Shown here one piece after another: positions 46,408-54,903 of a stretch of DNA of 64,000 nt. Within the stretch, counting starts at the first letter, position 1. Each line of letters starts with the position of its first letter. The notes under the pieces were generated by a model, which had not been told where the DNA came from, did no database searches, and was given only the letters and a program-made list of their open reading frames with translations. The position numbers and the translations under genes were made by a program. This DNA is from an uncultured Clostridia bacterium (GTDB lineage: Bacteria; Bacillota; Clostridia; Lachnospirales; Lachnospiraceae). Where the stretch lies: the NCBI GenBank assembly GCA_947385955.1, contig CANDNA010000005.1, positions 62,001 through 126,000 of the forward strand, in the 5' to 3' direction.

Positions 46408-46950
46408 ATGTCAGATTTTTTTGAAAAAGTAGATAAAATAAAACCGGCTTTTGATATTACATATAAAATTGTTTTATTTTTATGTAAATTATTGTTGATT
46501 GTGGATATTCTGATTACTACTATGAGCGTAATTGGAAGGTATGTTCCTTTTATTCCCGATCCTGCATGGAGTGAAGAAGTGGTTCTTACCTGTATGTCCT
46601 ATATGGCAGTACTGGCTGCTGCACTTGCGATACGTCGGGGGGCGCATATCCGCATGACAGCCTTTGACCGTTATCTGCCCAAAGGACTGCTGCTGGCACT
46701 GGATATTCTGGCAGATCTCTGTGTGCTTGGACTGTCGATTGTTATGATTACAGTGGGCTGGAAGTATGCGGTTGGGCTGGGTGCAAAGGGAACCTATGTC
46801 AGTATGCCGAAAGTATCCAGATTCTGGATGTATTTTCCGATTCCGGTGGCAGGTGTTGCCATGCTGATTTTTGAGTTGGAAACTATTTACAATCATATTA
46901 AGAAAGTCTTTATCAAAGAAAAAATTACTGTAAAGGAGGGGGAAGCATGA
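46408..46950 (+). CDS. dctQ: TRAP transporter small permease (DctQ family)
   Basis: A 180-residue membrane protein with four spans. ATG 46408 is used because GAGGAGG lies 7 bases before it; an earlier ATG at 46387 has none. The family pattern is seen in VIGRYVPFIPDPAWSEEVVL, with the Trp-Ser-Glu-Glu motif of DctQ, and in RRGAHIRMTAFDRYLP. The stop overlaps the dctM start. Confidence 0.9.
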   Translation: MSDFFEKVDKIKPAFDITYKIVLFLCKLLLIVDILITTMSVIGRYVPFIPDPAWSEEVVLTCMSYMAVLAAALAIRRGAHIRMTAFDRYLPKGLLLALDILADLCVLGLSIVMITVGWKYAVGLGAKGTYVSMPKVSRFWMYFPIPVAGVAMLIFELETIYNHIKKVFIKEKITVKEGEA

Positions 46951-48242
46951 GTGTACAGACAACGGCAATTCTTGTTTTGCTGATCAGTTTTTTGGTTATG
47001 GTTTTTTTACGGTTCCCTGTTGCTTATGCAGTTGCCCTTTCCTCCCTCCTTTGTTTGTTATATCAGGGACTGCCGCTTACCACAATCTGTCAGCAGATGG
47101 TAAAAGGAATCAGTTCTTTTAACCTGATGGCAGTGCCATTTTTCATTACGATGGGCTGTCTGATGGGCAGCGGCGGTATTTCGGAAAAGCTGATTGCATT
47201 GGCAAATGCCTGTGTAGGATGGATGACCGGCGGTATGGCTATGGTGAATATTGTTGCTTCTTATTTTTTCGGAGGCATTTCCGGTTCGGCTTCTGCTGAT
47301 ACGGCATCTCTGGGCAGCATCCTGATCCCTATGATGGTGGATCAGGGTTATGACGATGATTTTTCCACGGCAGTTACCATTACCTCTTCCTGCGAAGGAC
47401 TTCTGGTACCGCCCAGCCATAATATGGTCATTTATGCCATGTCAGCAGGCGGTCTTTCTGTGGGAAGTCTGTTTTTAGCTGGTTATATACCCGGTGCCCT
47501 GCTTGCGATCTCTCTTATGGTGGGATCTTACATTATTTCAAAGCGTAAGAAGTATCCAAAAGGAGAGAAGTTCAGTTTAAAAAATCTGGGAAAACAGTTC
47601 CTGGTTTCTTTCTGGGCGCTGGCAGCGGTTGTTATTGTGGTAATAGGTGTGGTTGCCGGGCTTTTCACTGCTACAGAATCTGCGGCGATTGCCGTTATTT
47701 ACAGTCTGATTGTCAGTGTGTATATTTATAAAGGGGTAACCTGGAAGGGTGTGTGGAAATTACTGGAAGGCTGTATTGATACCTTGTCCATTGTTTTGAT
47801 TCTGATTTCCACATCCAGTATTTTCGGATATTGTCTGACTATGCTGCACGTGCCCAGTCTGGCAGCGAATGCGATCATTGGATTGACCAATAACCCGATC
47901 CTGATTGCTTTATTATTGAATCTGATTTTGCTGGTTCTTGGATGTATTATGGATATGGCGCCGATTATTTTGATTGCTACGCCGATTCTGCTTCCCATTG
48001 CCACTTCCATTGGGATTGACCCAATTCAGTTTGGTATTATGATTGTATTGAACTGTGGTATCGGTTTGCTGACACCTCCGGTGGGTGCTGTACTTTTTAT
48101 CGGCTCTGCAGTGGGCAAGGTGAAGATGGAAAGGGTGGTAAAGGCTACGTTGCCATTTTATCTGTGTATGATTATCGTACTGTTATTGCTGACCTTTATA
48201 CCCGAGATCAGTATGTTCCTTCCAAATCTGTTCCCTGCATAA
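46947..48242 (+). CDS. dctM: TRAP transporter large permease (DctM family)
   Basis: A 431-residue membrane protein with about 12 spans that carries the substrate with sodium ions. Family landmarks are FLRFPVAYAVALSS, MAVPFFITMGCLMGSGG, FGGISGSASADTASLGSILI and LNLILLVLGCIMDMAPIILI, and the C-terminal GLLTPPVGAVLFIGSAVGKV. It starts within the dctQ end (4-base overlap), so translation is coupled. The full TRAP system is DctP, DctQ, DctM. Confidence 0.94.
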   Translation: MSVQTTAILVLLISFLVMVFLRFPVAYAVALSSLLCLLYQGLPLTTICQQMVKGISSFNLMAVPFFITMGCLMGSGGISEKLIALANACVGWMTGGMAMVNIVASYFFGGISGSASADTASLGSILIPMMVDQGYDDDFSTAVTITSSCEGLLVPPSHNMVIYAMSAGGLSVGSLFLAGYIPGALLAISLMVGSYIISKRKKYPKGEKFSLKNLGKQFLVSFWALAAVVIVVIGVVAGLFTATESAAIAVIYSLIVSVYIYKGVTWKGVWKLLEGCIDTLSIVLILISTSSIFGYCLTMLHVPSLAANAIIGLTNNPILIALLLNLILLVLGCIMDMAPIILIATPILLPIATSIGIDPIQFGIMIVLNCGIGLLTPPVGAVLFIGSAVGKVKMERVVKATLPFYLCMIIVLLLLTFIPEISMFLPNLFPA

Positions 48243-48270
48243 AACGGAAGGTTATCAGAAGGGGCTTGCT

Positions 48271-48750
48271 ATGAATTACAGCTATGAAAGTAATATAAGG
48301 CCGATAGATTTTTGGAAATTGTCCATGTATCGTACCTACCATTCTCTTGTAGGCGTGTGCAACCTGATCTTTGGGGCAGCGATGATCGGACTTACAGTCC
48401 GGTTTTGGAATACAGCGAATGATGTGGTACAGGCCGTTTTGTTTCTGGCATGTCTGCTGATTCCAGTGATTCAGCCTCTGGGTATATATCTGAAGGCAAA
48501 AGTGCAGGTATCTCTGACAGCACAGGGAGCGGTTTTGCTTTTTGCAGAGGATGGCATCCATGTGTCATTGAACGAGAAACGGGAGTTGATACGCTGGCAT
48601 AAGGTAAGACAGGTGGTGAAGCAGGCGGGAATGGTGATCGTATTTACTGATCGTAACCACGGCTATATGCTGACCAATCGTGTGTTAGGCAGAGAAAAAG
48701 AAGAGTTTTATCAATTTGTAAAAGCGCATATCAGTACTTCCGGAAGATAA
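48271..48750 (+). CDS. YcxB-like membrane protein
   Basis: A 159-residue protein with two membrane segments (about 27-45 and 55-73) and a C-terminal soluble domain. The C-terminal half has the YcxB-like pattern (LFAEDGIHVSLNEKRELIRW, then HKVRQVVKQAGMVIVFTDRN, ending REKEEFYQFVKAHI). Function is unknown. It lies 28 bases after dctM and before the two-component genes, with a hairpin behind it. Confidence 0.7.
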   Translation: MNYSYESNIRPIDFWKLSMYRTYHSLVGVCNLIFGAAMIGLTVRFWNTANDVVQAVLFLACLLIPVIQPLGIYLKAKVQVSLTAQGAVLLFAEDGIHVSLNEKRELIRWHKVRQVVKQAGMVIVFTDRNHGYMLTNRVLGREKEEFYQFVKAHISTSGR

Positions 48751-48790
48751 ACTGTCTCTGACAGTAATGAGGTGATATGACAAAAGATAT

Positions 48791-48815
48791 GGGCAGTACG
48801 CGATGCGGACTGCCC
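48791..48815 (+). terminator. Possible terminator after the YcxB-like gene
   Basis: GGGCAGT (48791-48797) pairs with ACTGCCC (48809-48815), with CGC-GAT-GCG inside. The following bases GTTGTTCTT are a weak T tract. Confidence 0.5.
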
Positions 48816-48862
48816 GTTGTTCTTGGCAGTAAAAATTTTTAGAACTGTAGGATGGAAATTTG

Positions 48863-50359
48863 ATGAAACAGCGGCTGGGTACGATTTGGTGTTCCCTGAA
48901 AATAAAACAGAAAATCGGGCTGTTTACCAATGTGGTGGTCATTATCATTTTGTTGTCTATTTTTCTGGCTGTCTGGGCGATTAAATCTTCTTTGCTGGAC
49001 TTTTCTGTTATTTTAAAAAATAATTCTGTTGCCAGTGATTTTGTACAATGTATGGAAATTGAAACTGCTTTATTTGAAACCTATATAAAAACAGGGGATG
49101 AAAGCATATACAGCGAACTGCAATACGCTATGGACGAAACCCGCAGAGTGGAAGAACAGCTTCCCTTTGTCTATGAGAAGATTGGCGAAAAGCGGTATGT
49201 CAGAACATGGTCTATACGAAATATGTATCAGGTCTATTGTGAAAAGAGGAGCCTGATTTTGCAGGCAGAAGAGAAAACCACTGAATATATCAGCATTTTG
49301 TATGAGGTGTACGATATGCAGGATTATCTGCAGAGTTATGCCAAGCAATTGATGCGGGATACGCTGGAAGATGGGGTCAGTGTTTACGGGAAAAAGGTAA
49401 AGACAATCATAATTGTTCCGGTTTTGATTATTTTACTGGAAATTTTCTTTTTTCTCAGTATTCGGAAGTTATCAGGGCTGATGAACAGTTCTATCGTAGC
49501 GCCTGTGATGGAGTTGGCTGAGGCTTCCAGAAAAATAGCGGAAAATGATTATTTCATTGAAGATGTGCCGATGAAAAATGAAGATGAACTGGGGGAATTA
49601 GTACATACATTTAATAAGATGAAATATGCCACCGGAGAATATATTATGGCGCTGGAAGAAAAGCGCAGAGCGCTGGATCTGTATCATGCGGAGGAATTGG
49701 AAAAACTGAAAATAGCAGGCCGGTTGGATGCGATGGAATTGACACTGTTGAAAAATCAGATTAATCCGCACTTTTTGTTTAATACACTGAATGTGATCGG
49801 TGGGATGGCGGATTTGGAAGGTGCGCAGACAACAGAACGAATGATTCATGCGCTTAGTTTTCTATTTCGTTATAATTTAAAAACGCCGGAGGAAAAGGTA
49901 CCGCTGGCCCGTGAATTGAAGGTAGTCAGAGACTATATGTTTTTACAGGAGATGCGTTTTGGCAGCCGTATTACTTATCAGATTGACTGCAGGACAGACG
50001 CGGAGCTGGTTATGATACCCACATTTACTTTTCAGCCGTTGGTAGAAAATGCTATTATACATGGTCTGGCACCTAAAGAAGAAGGCGGCTGTATCCGTAT
50101 TCGGATTTTAGAGCGTAGAGGCCAGATCTGTATTGGGGTAGCAGATGATGGCGTAGGTATGGAAACAGATAAACTGGATGCCCTCCGTCGAAAGATGCAG
50201 GAGGATAGCGGTCCGACCAACATTGGTCTTTTTAATATCCATAAAAGAATTCATATGATGTATGAAAAAGGAACAATGCGGATACACAGCAGTGCAGGGG
50301 TGGGGACTATCGTCAGTATCTGTATCCCGGATGAGAGAGGAAAGCATTTTGGAGAATGA
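48863..50359 (+). CDS. Sensor histidine kinase, YesM/LytS type
   Basis: A 498-residue membrane kinase. Two spans lie at about 20-42 and 173-193, flanking an outside helical sensor domain of about 130 residues. A HAMP linker follows (PVMELAEASRKIAENDYF). The phosphoacceptor His303 is in NQINPHFLFNTLN, the His_kinase box of the YesM group, and the ATPase has PLVENAIIHG and IGVADDGVGM. Two-component pairs of this group usually control sugar or sugar-acid uptake. The regulator gene overlaps its end by 11 bases. Confidence 0.92.
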   Translation: MKQRLGTIWCSLKIKQKIGLFTNVVVIIILLSIFLAVWAIKSSLLDFSVILKNNSVASDFVQCMEIETALFETYIKTGDESIYSELQYAMDETRRVEEQLPFVYEKIGEKRYVRTWSIRNMYQVYCEKRSLILQAEEKTTEYISILYEVYDMQDYLQSYAKQLMRDTLEDGVSVYGKKVKTIIIVPVLIILLEIFFFLSIRKLSGLMNSSIVAPVMELAEASRKIAENDYFIEDVPMKNEDELGELVHTFNKMKYATGEYIMALEEKRRALDLYHAEELEKLKIAGRLDAMELTLLKNQINPHFLFNTLNVIGGMADLEGAQTTERMIHALSFLFRYNLKTPEEKVPLARELKVVRDYMFLQEMRFGSRITYQIDCRTDAELVMIPTFTFQPLVENAIIHGLAPKEEGGCIRIRILERRGQICIGVADDGVGMETDKLDALRRKMQEDSGPTNIGLFNIHKRIHMMYEKGTMRIHSSAGVGTIVSICIPDERGKHFGE

Positions 50360-51134
50360 AAGATGGCGTATTTTAATTGCAGATGATGAACCCATCGAAC
50401 GGATGGTAGTCAGTAAGACAATACAGAATCATTTTGGAGATGAAATAGAACTGTGGCAGGCAGTTAACGGGCGGGAGGCTATAGAACTATTCAGGGAAAA
50501 AAGGTGCCAGATTGCCGTTTTGGATATTTCCATGCCGGGTATTGACGGACTTGAGGCGGCGGAAATGATTCGAAGCGAAGATAAATATTGCAGTATTATA
50601 TTTCTGACTGCATATGATGAATTTGATTTTGCCAAGCGTGCCATTAAAGTGCGCGCACTTGATTATCTGCTGAAACCGGGCAGCCGGGAAGAGTTAATCG
50701 CAGTTTTGGAAGAAGCTGTACATATTGCGAGGTATGGCAGGGAATATGAAAGTAGTTTACAGATGGAAGGGCAGAGCCAGGAGGATGAGAAACAGGAATT
50801 GGTGAAAAATCAGATATTGGCAGACCGTGTACGGAGCTATATTGAAGAACATTATATGGAGGACATCTGTCTGCAGGATGCTGCGGCTGCACTGCATTAT
50901 TCGGACGTTTATTTCTGCAGGTTTTTCAAACAGAATTTTGATAAAAATTTTATTATGTATTTATCGGAACTGCGGATTGAGAAGGCGAAAGAGATGTTGG
51001 CAGATGTGACCATGAATGTGAAGGATATCAGCAGGAGTGTGGGATATCGGGATTCCAGTTATTTTACAAAGGTATTTAAACGAATTGCAGGTGTAACACC
51101 CAGTGAATACAGAAGCAGGATGTTTTCTATATAA
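50349..51134 (+). CDS. Response regulator, YesN type (REC + AraC DNA-binding)
   Basis: A 261-residue regulator. TTG 50349 (in AGCATTTTGGAG) is chosen since GAGAGG is 8 bases before and the receiver domain starts at once (WRILIADDEPIERMVV). The phosphorylation site is Asp59 in VLDISMPGIDG. Two AraC-type helix-turn-helix motifs lie at about 170-261 (DAAAALHYSDVYFCRFFKQ, RSVGYRDSSYFTKVFKRI). Likely targets are the TRAP operon or the uxa/uxu genes nearby. Confidence 0.92.
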   Translation: MENERWRILIADDEPIERMVVSKTIQNHFGDEIELWQAVNGREAIELFREKRCQIAVLDISMPGIDGLEAAEMIRSEDKYCSIIFLTAYDEFDFAKRAIKVRALDYLLKPGSREELIAVLEEAVHIARYGREYESSLQMEGQSQEDEKQELVKNQILADRVRSYIEEHYMEDICLQDAAAALHYSDVYFCRFFKQNFDKNFIMYLSELRIEKAKEMLADVTMNVKDISRSVGYRDSSYFTKVFKRIAGVTPSEYRSRMFSI

Positions 51135-51161
51135 AAACGGCAGATTACAGGATGTGAGGCA

Positions 51162-52196
51162 GTGGAAGGACAATCGAAAAAACAGAAAAAGAAAAGGATT
51201 GCAGTCCTGTTATGCTGTATCGTAGTAGTGGCAGCAGCAATGGTTTTTTATTTATTGAAGAGGCAGAAAGAATCTGTACCGGAATATGTATTTACTTATG
51301 CGGAAAATCAGACTGCGGATTACCCGACTACGCTGGGAGCGTTGAAATTTGCAGAGCTGGTGGAAGAGCGGTCCGAAGGACGGATAAGGATTCTGGTACA
51401 GGCAGAGGGGGCGCTTGGTTCAGAAGGAGATGTGATCAAACAGATGCGGTATGGCGGAATTGATTTTGCCAGAGTTTCACTGTCTCAGATTTCAGAGTAT
51501 GTGCCGGAGATGAATGTACTTCAGCTTCCCTATCTGTATGAGGATTCAGAGCATATGTGGCGGGTTTTGGACGGGGAGATTGGGAAACGTTTTCTGGGCT
51601 ATGCCAGACAATGTGATCTGGTTGGTTTGTCATGGTATGACGCAGGTGCAAGGAATTTCTATTGTTCCGCCAGACCGGTGAGGTCACTGCAGGATATGAG
51701 AGGGATGCGTATCCGTGTACAGGAATCTGAGGTGATGTCAGAAGTCATCGCTGCACTGGGGGCAGTGCCTGTTCAGATGCCTTATGATCAGGTGTATGAA
51801 GCGCTGGAGCGCAGGCATGCGGATGGTGCAGAGAATAACTGGTCCTCTTTTGAGGCGATGCAGCATTATGAAGTGGCTAAGTATTTCACGGTGGATGAGC
51901 ATGCCAGGATTCCGGAGATGCAGATTTGTGCAGCACATACATGGGAACAGTTATCGGAGCAGGATCGGCAGATGATTTTGGAATGTGCCCGGGAATCGGC
52001 CCTGTATGAAAGGGAGCTTTGGAGCGAACATGAGAAGCAGGCCCGGGAAAAAGCGTTACAGAATCAAGTACAGGAAATCTGGCTTTCCCCACAGGAAAAA
52101 GAAAAATTCAGAGCGGCTATAGAGCCGGTGTATGACAAATATCGGGAAGAGTACGGAGAAGTGATAGGAGAAATTTTGTCTTTGGCGGGACAATGA
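51162..52196 (+). CDS. Membrane-anchored DctP-like binding protein next to the sensor kinase
   Basis: A 344-residue TRAP-type solute-binding protein, but not a lipoprotein: it has a basic start (KKQKKKR), one membrane segment at about 13-32 and no lipobox. The DctP fold follows (TTLGALKFAELVEERSEGRI, AEGALGSEGDVIKQMRYGGI), with the carboxylate arginine in GMRIRVQESE. It is 27 bases after the response regulator and is not adjacent to a permease. An attractive reading is a sensory accessory protein that presents ligand to the kinase. GTG start behind GTGAGG. Confidence 0.85.
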   Translation: MEGQSKKQKKKRIAVLLCCIVVVAAAMVFYLLKRQKESVPEYVFTYAENQTADYPTTLGALKFAELVEERSEGRIRILVQAEGALGSEGDVIKQMRYGGIDFARVSLSQISEYVPEMNVLQLPYLYEDSEHMWRVLDGEIGKRFLGYARQCDLVGLSWYDAGARNFYCSARPVRSLQDMRGMRIRVQESEVMSEVIAALGAVPVQMPYDQVYEALERRHADGAENNWSSFEAMQHYEVAKYFTVDEHARIPEMQICAAHTWEQLSEQDRQMILECARESALYERELWSEHEKQAREKALQNQVQEIWLSPQEKEKFRAAIEPVYDKYREEYGEVIGEILSLAGQ

Positions 52197-52211
52197 GAGG
52201 AGCTTGTAAAG

Positions 52212-53420
52212 ATGGGGTATTTGAAAAGTACAGATGAGAAAAAACGGCTGTATTATACATATCTGGCGTTTATGCTGAATGGGGTGCTGGCATTGTCTCT
52301 GGGCTCTCTGCTGCCGTTTATACGGGAATCCAGAGGATTGAATTATGCCTTTGCAGGCATGATTGTCAGTCTGCATTCTGTAGGCAATCTGATTTCCAGC
52401 TTCGCGGCAGGCGCACTGCCGGTGTTGATCGGAAGGAAAAAAAGTATTTTGTTGTTTAATGCATGTTTTGCGCTCTCTTATGTACTGATTCTGGCGGATG
52501 GCAGCAATTTAACTCTGGCCCTTGCTTTTTTTATGACCGGACTGGCCAGAGGTGCTTCCAGTAATTTCGGTAACTTTACAGTGAATGATCTGGCGCCTGG
52601 TAAGGCAGGATTTCTGAATGGGCTTCATGCCATGTTTTCGATTGGCGCATTTTCTTTTCCCATTTTTCTGACGGTTTTAACCAGAAGCAATGGGGAAAAT
52701 TGGGTCTATGCCTGTTATTTTATGGTGTTTGCAGGAATTGTAAGTTGGATTTTATATTTTTTAATTCCGATGGAATCAGAAAGACAATGGAGATCCGATA
52801 AGCAAAAACAGATAAAAAACAGAAAAGACGGGGGACATTTTGGCTTTTTCCGGGAGCCTTTGTTTTATATTTGTACATTTACCCTGTTTTTTTATCTTTG
52901 TGCAGAACAGGGAGTGATCGGATGGCTGATCACTTACTTTGTGGATACAGGATTGTTAAGTGCTTCTCTGTCTCAGCTTATGGCCAGTGTGTTGTGGATT
53001 ATGATGCTGGCCGGTCGGCTGACCACGGCCTGGGCTTCGGAGCGGGTGAAAAAGGAAAAGCTGTTACTTTTGATGGGAGCAGGGTTTGTCTGCTTTTTCT
53101 TCTGGCTGTTATTCAGCAAAACGACGCTTCTTATTGTAATTGGTATTATGGGATTTGGTTATAGTATGGCAGGAATTTATCCCACTACAGTATCTTTTTG
53201 CGGTCGGCTGATTCAAAAATATGCTATGGCCTGGAGCTTTATCCTGACATCTGCAAGCCTTGGTTCTATTCTGATGCCATCTGTTATCGGGAGGATAGCT
53301 CAGCAGGCAGGTATTGCGTATGGCATGAGTTCGGTGGTGGTAGTCGTATTGATTGATCTGGCACTGATTGTTGCACTGAACATATACATAGGGAAACAAA
53401 CAGGAGGGAAAACAAAATGA
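52212..53420 (+). CDS. MFS transporter
   Basis: A 402-residue major-facilitator protein with 12 predicted spans. The cytoplasmic loop GRKKSILLFNACFAL resembles MFS motif A, and LNGLHAMFSIGAFSFPIFLT recalls the FucP-like group. Located between the sensory genes and the uronate enzymes, it may import or export a sugar acid; the direction is unknown. Its stop overlaps the cupin start (ATGA). Confidence 0.85.
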   Translation: MGYLKSTDEKKRLYYTYLAFMLNGVLALSLGSLLPFIRESRGLNYAFAGMIVSLHSVGNLISSFAAGALPVLIGRKKSILLFNACFALSYVLILADGSNLTLALAFFMTGLARGASSNFGNFTVNDLAPGKAGFLNGLHAMFSIGAFSFPIFLTVLTRSNGENWVYACYFMVFAGIVSWILYFLIPMESERQWRSDKQKQIKNRKDGGHFGFFREPLFYICTFTLFFYLCAEQGVIGWLITYFVDTGLLSASLSQLMASVLWIMMLAGRLTTAWASERVKKEKLLLLMGAGFVCFFFWLLFSKTTLLIVIGIMGFGYSMAGIYPTTVSFCGRLIQKYAMAWSFILTSASLGSILMPSVIGRIAQQAGIAYGMSSVVVVVLIDLALIVALNIYIGKQTGGKTK

Positions 53421-53758
53421 AAACAGAAAAAGACAGTATCTGGAATTTTAACGGGACCATTGATGCCACGGAAGCTGGAGAGGGCGTACTGCGTAAGATT
53501 TTATCCTATACGGATGAATTGATGATTGTGGAAAACCATTTTGAAAAGGGTGCCGTGGGTGCGTTGCACCAGCATCCCCATACGCAGATTACCTATGTGG
53601 TCAGCGGTCGGTTTGAATTTGAAATCAACGGGGAAAAGAAGATCGTAAATCCGGGTGACAGCATGTTGAAAAAGGATGGTATCCTGCATGGATGTGTTTG
53701 CCTGGAAAAGGGGATTTTGTTGGATATTTTTACGCCGATGAGAAAAGACTTTGTATAA
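53417..53758 (+). CDS. Small cupin protein
   Basis: A 113-residue single-domain cupin. Motif 1 is VGALHQHPHTQITYVVSGRFEFEI, with metal-binding His-x-His; motif 2 is VNPGDSMLKKDGILHGCVCL with a later His. Such small cupins accompany pectin and uronate genes (KdgF is one, and converts unsaturated uronate to DKI). KdgF would suit KduI/KduD here, but the sequence alone does not prove it. Confidence 0.8.
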   Translation: MKTEKDSIWNFNGTIDATEAGEGVLRKILSYTDELMIVENHFEKGAVGALHQHPHTQITYVVSGRFEFEINGEKKIVNPGDSMLKKDGILHGCVCLEKGILLDIFTPMRKDFV

Positions 53759-53805
53759 AGAACCAACAGGGGTATCAAAAATAAAAAGAAGGAGAGGTAT
53801 GTTCT

Positions 53806-54873
53806 ATGGAAATGACATTGCGCTGGTACGGGAGCAAATCGGATTCTGTTACATTGCAGCAGATCCGGCAGATACCGGGAGTGAAGGGAGTGATTACCAC
53901 CCTGTATGAAACTGCGCCGGGAGATGAATGGGAGCTGGATGCGATCCGGGCCATGAAAGCAGAGGTAGAAGCCAGTGGACTTCGTGTATCCGGAATCGAA
54001 AGTGTGAATATCCATGATGCCATCAAAATCGGCCTGCCGGAGAGAGACCGGTATATTGAGAACTATATTAAAACACTGGAAAAGCTGGGACAGGAAGGCA
54101 TCCGTATGGTATGCTACAATTTTATGCCGGTTTTTGACTGGACAAGAACGGAACTGGCCAGAGTACGGCCCGACGGTTCGACTGTACTGGCATATCATCA
54201 GGAGACAGTAGACAATCTGGATCCGGAGAAGATGTTTGCATCCATTTCCGGTGATACCAACGGATATGTGATGCCGGGATGGGAACCGGAAAGGATGGAG
54301 CGGACAAAGGAACTGTTTGGCATGTATAAAGATGTGGATGAGGAAAAACTCTTTGCCAATCTGAAATATTTTCTGGAAGCGATTATGCCTGTCTGTGACA
54401 AGTATGACATCAACATGGCCATTCATCCGGACGACCCGGCATGGAGTGTGTTTGGCCTGCCCCGTATTATTACCAATCTGCCCAATATAAAACGTATGAT
54501 GGAAATGGTGAATAATCCCCATAATGGTGTTACCTTCTGTTCCGGTTCCTATGGGACCAATCCGGACAATGATCTGCCGGGAATGATCCGTGCGCTGAAG
54601 GGGCGTGTTCATTTTGCGCATGTACGGAACCTGCAGCATAATTATCCGGGGGATTTTGAAGAAGCGGCCCATTTGTCTGCGGATGGCAGTTTTGATATGT
54701 ATGAGATTATGAAGGCTTTGTATGAGATTGGTTTTGATGGTCCCATCCGTCCCGATCATGGACGAATGATCTGGGGAGAGGTGGCAATGCCGGGCTATGG
54801 TCTGTATGACAGGGCGCTGGGTGCGGCTTATTTAAACGGACTCTGGGAAGCCATTGAAAAATCTCATCGATAG
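53806..54873 (+). CDS. uxuA: D-mannonate dehydratase
   Basis: UxuA converts D-mannonate to 2-keto-3-deoxygluconate in the glucuronate branch. It has 355 residues, TIM barrel, Mn-dependent. Family stretches are RWYGSKSDSVTLQQIRQIPG at the start, VKGVITTLYETAPGD, MAIHPDDPAWSVFGLPRI with a metal-binding histidine, and FDGPIRPDHGRMIWGE. Start ATG behind GAAGGAGAGG. It is followed by uxuB after 30 bases. Confidence 0.95.
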   Translation: MEMTLRWYGSKSDSVTLQQIRQIPGVKGVITTLYETAPGDEWELDAIRAMKAEVEASGLRVSGIESVNIHDAIKIGLPERDRYIENYIKTLEKLGQEGIRMVCYNFMPVFDWTRTELARVRPDGSTVLAYHQETVDNLDPEKMFASISGDTNGYVMPGWEPERMERTKELFGMYKDVDEEKLFANLKYFLEAIMPVCDKYDINMAIHPDDPAWSVFGLPRIITNLPNIKRMMEMVNNPHNGVTFCSGSYGTNPDNDLPGMIRALKGRVHFAHVRNLQHNYPGDFEEAAHLSADGSFDMYEIMKALYEIGFDGPIRPDHGRMIWGEVAMPGYGLYDRALGAAYLNGLWEAIEKSHR

Positions 54874-54903
54874 GATGCGGGCAGGAAACCGTAAGGAGGA
54901 AAT

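Noticed and set aside
53593-54759. Long open frame (388 codons) on the minus strand across uxuA
   Set aside because: It lies fully antisense to uxuA, has no ribosome site and no recognisable protein pattern; it comes from codon bias of uxuA.
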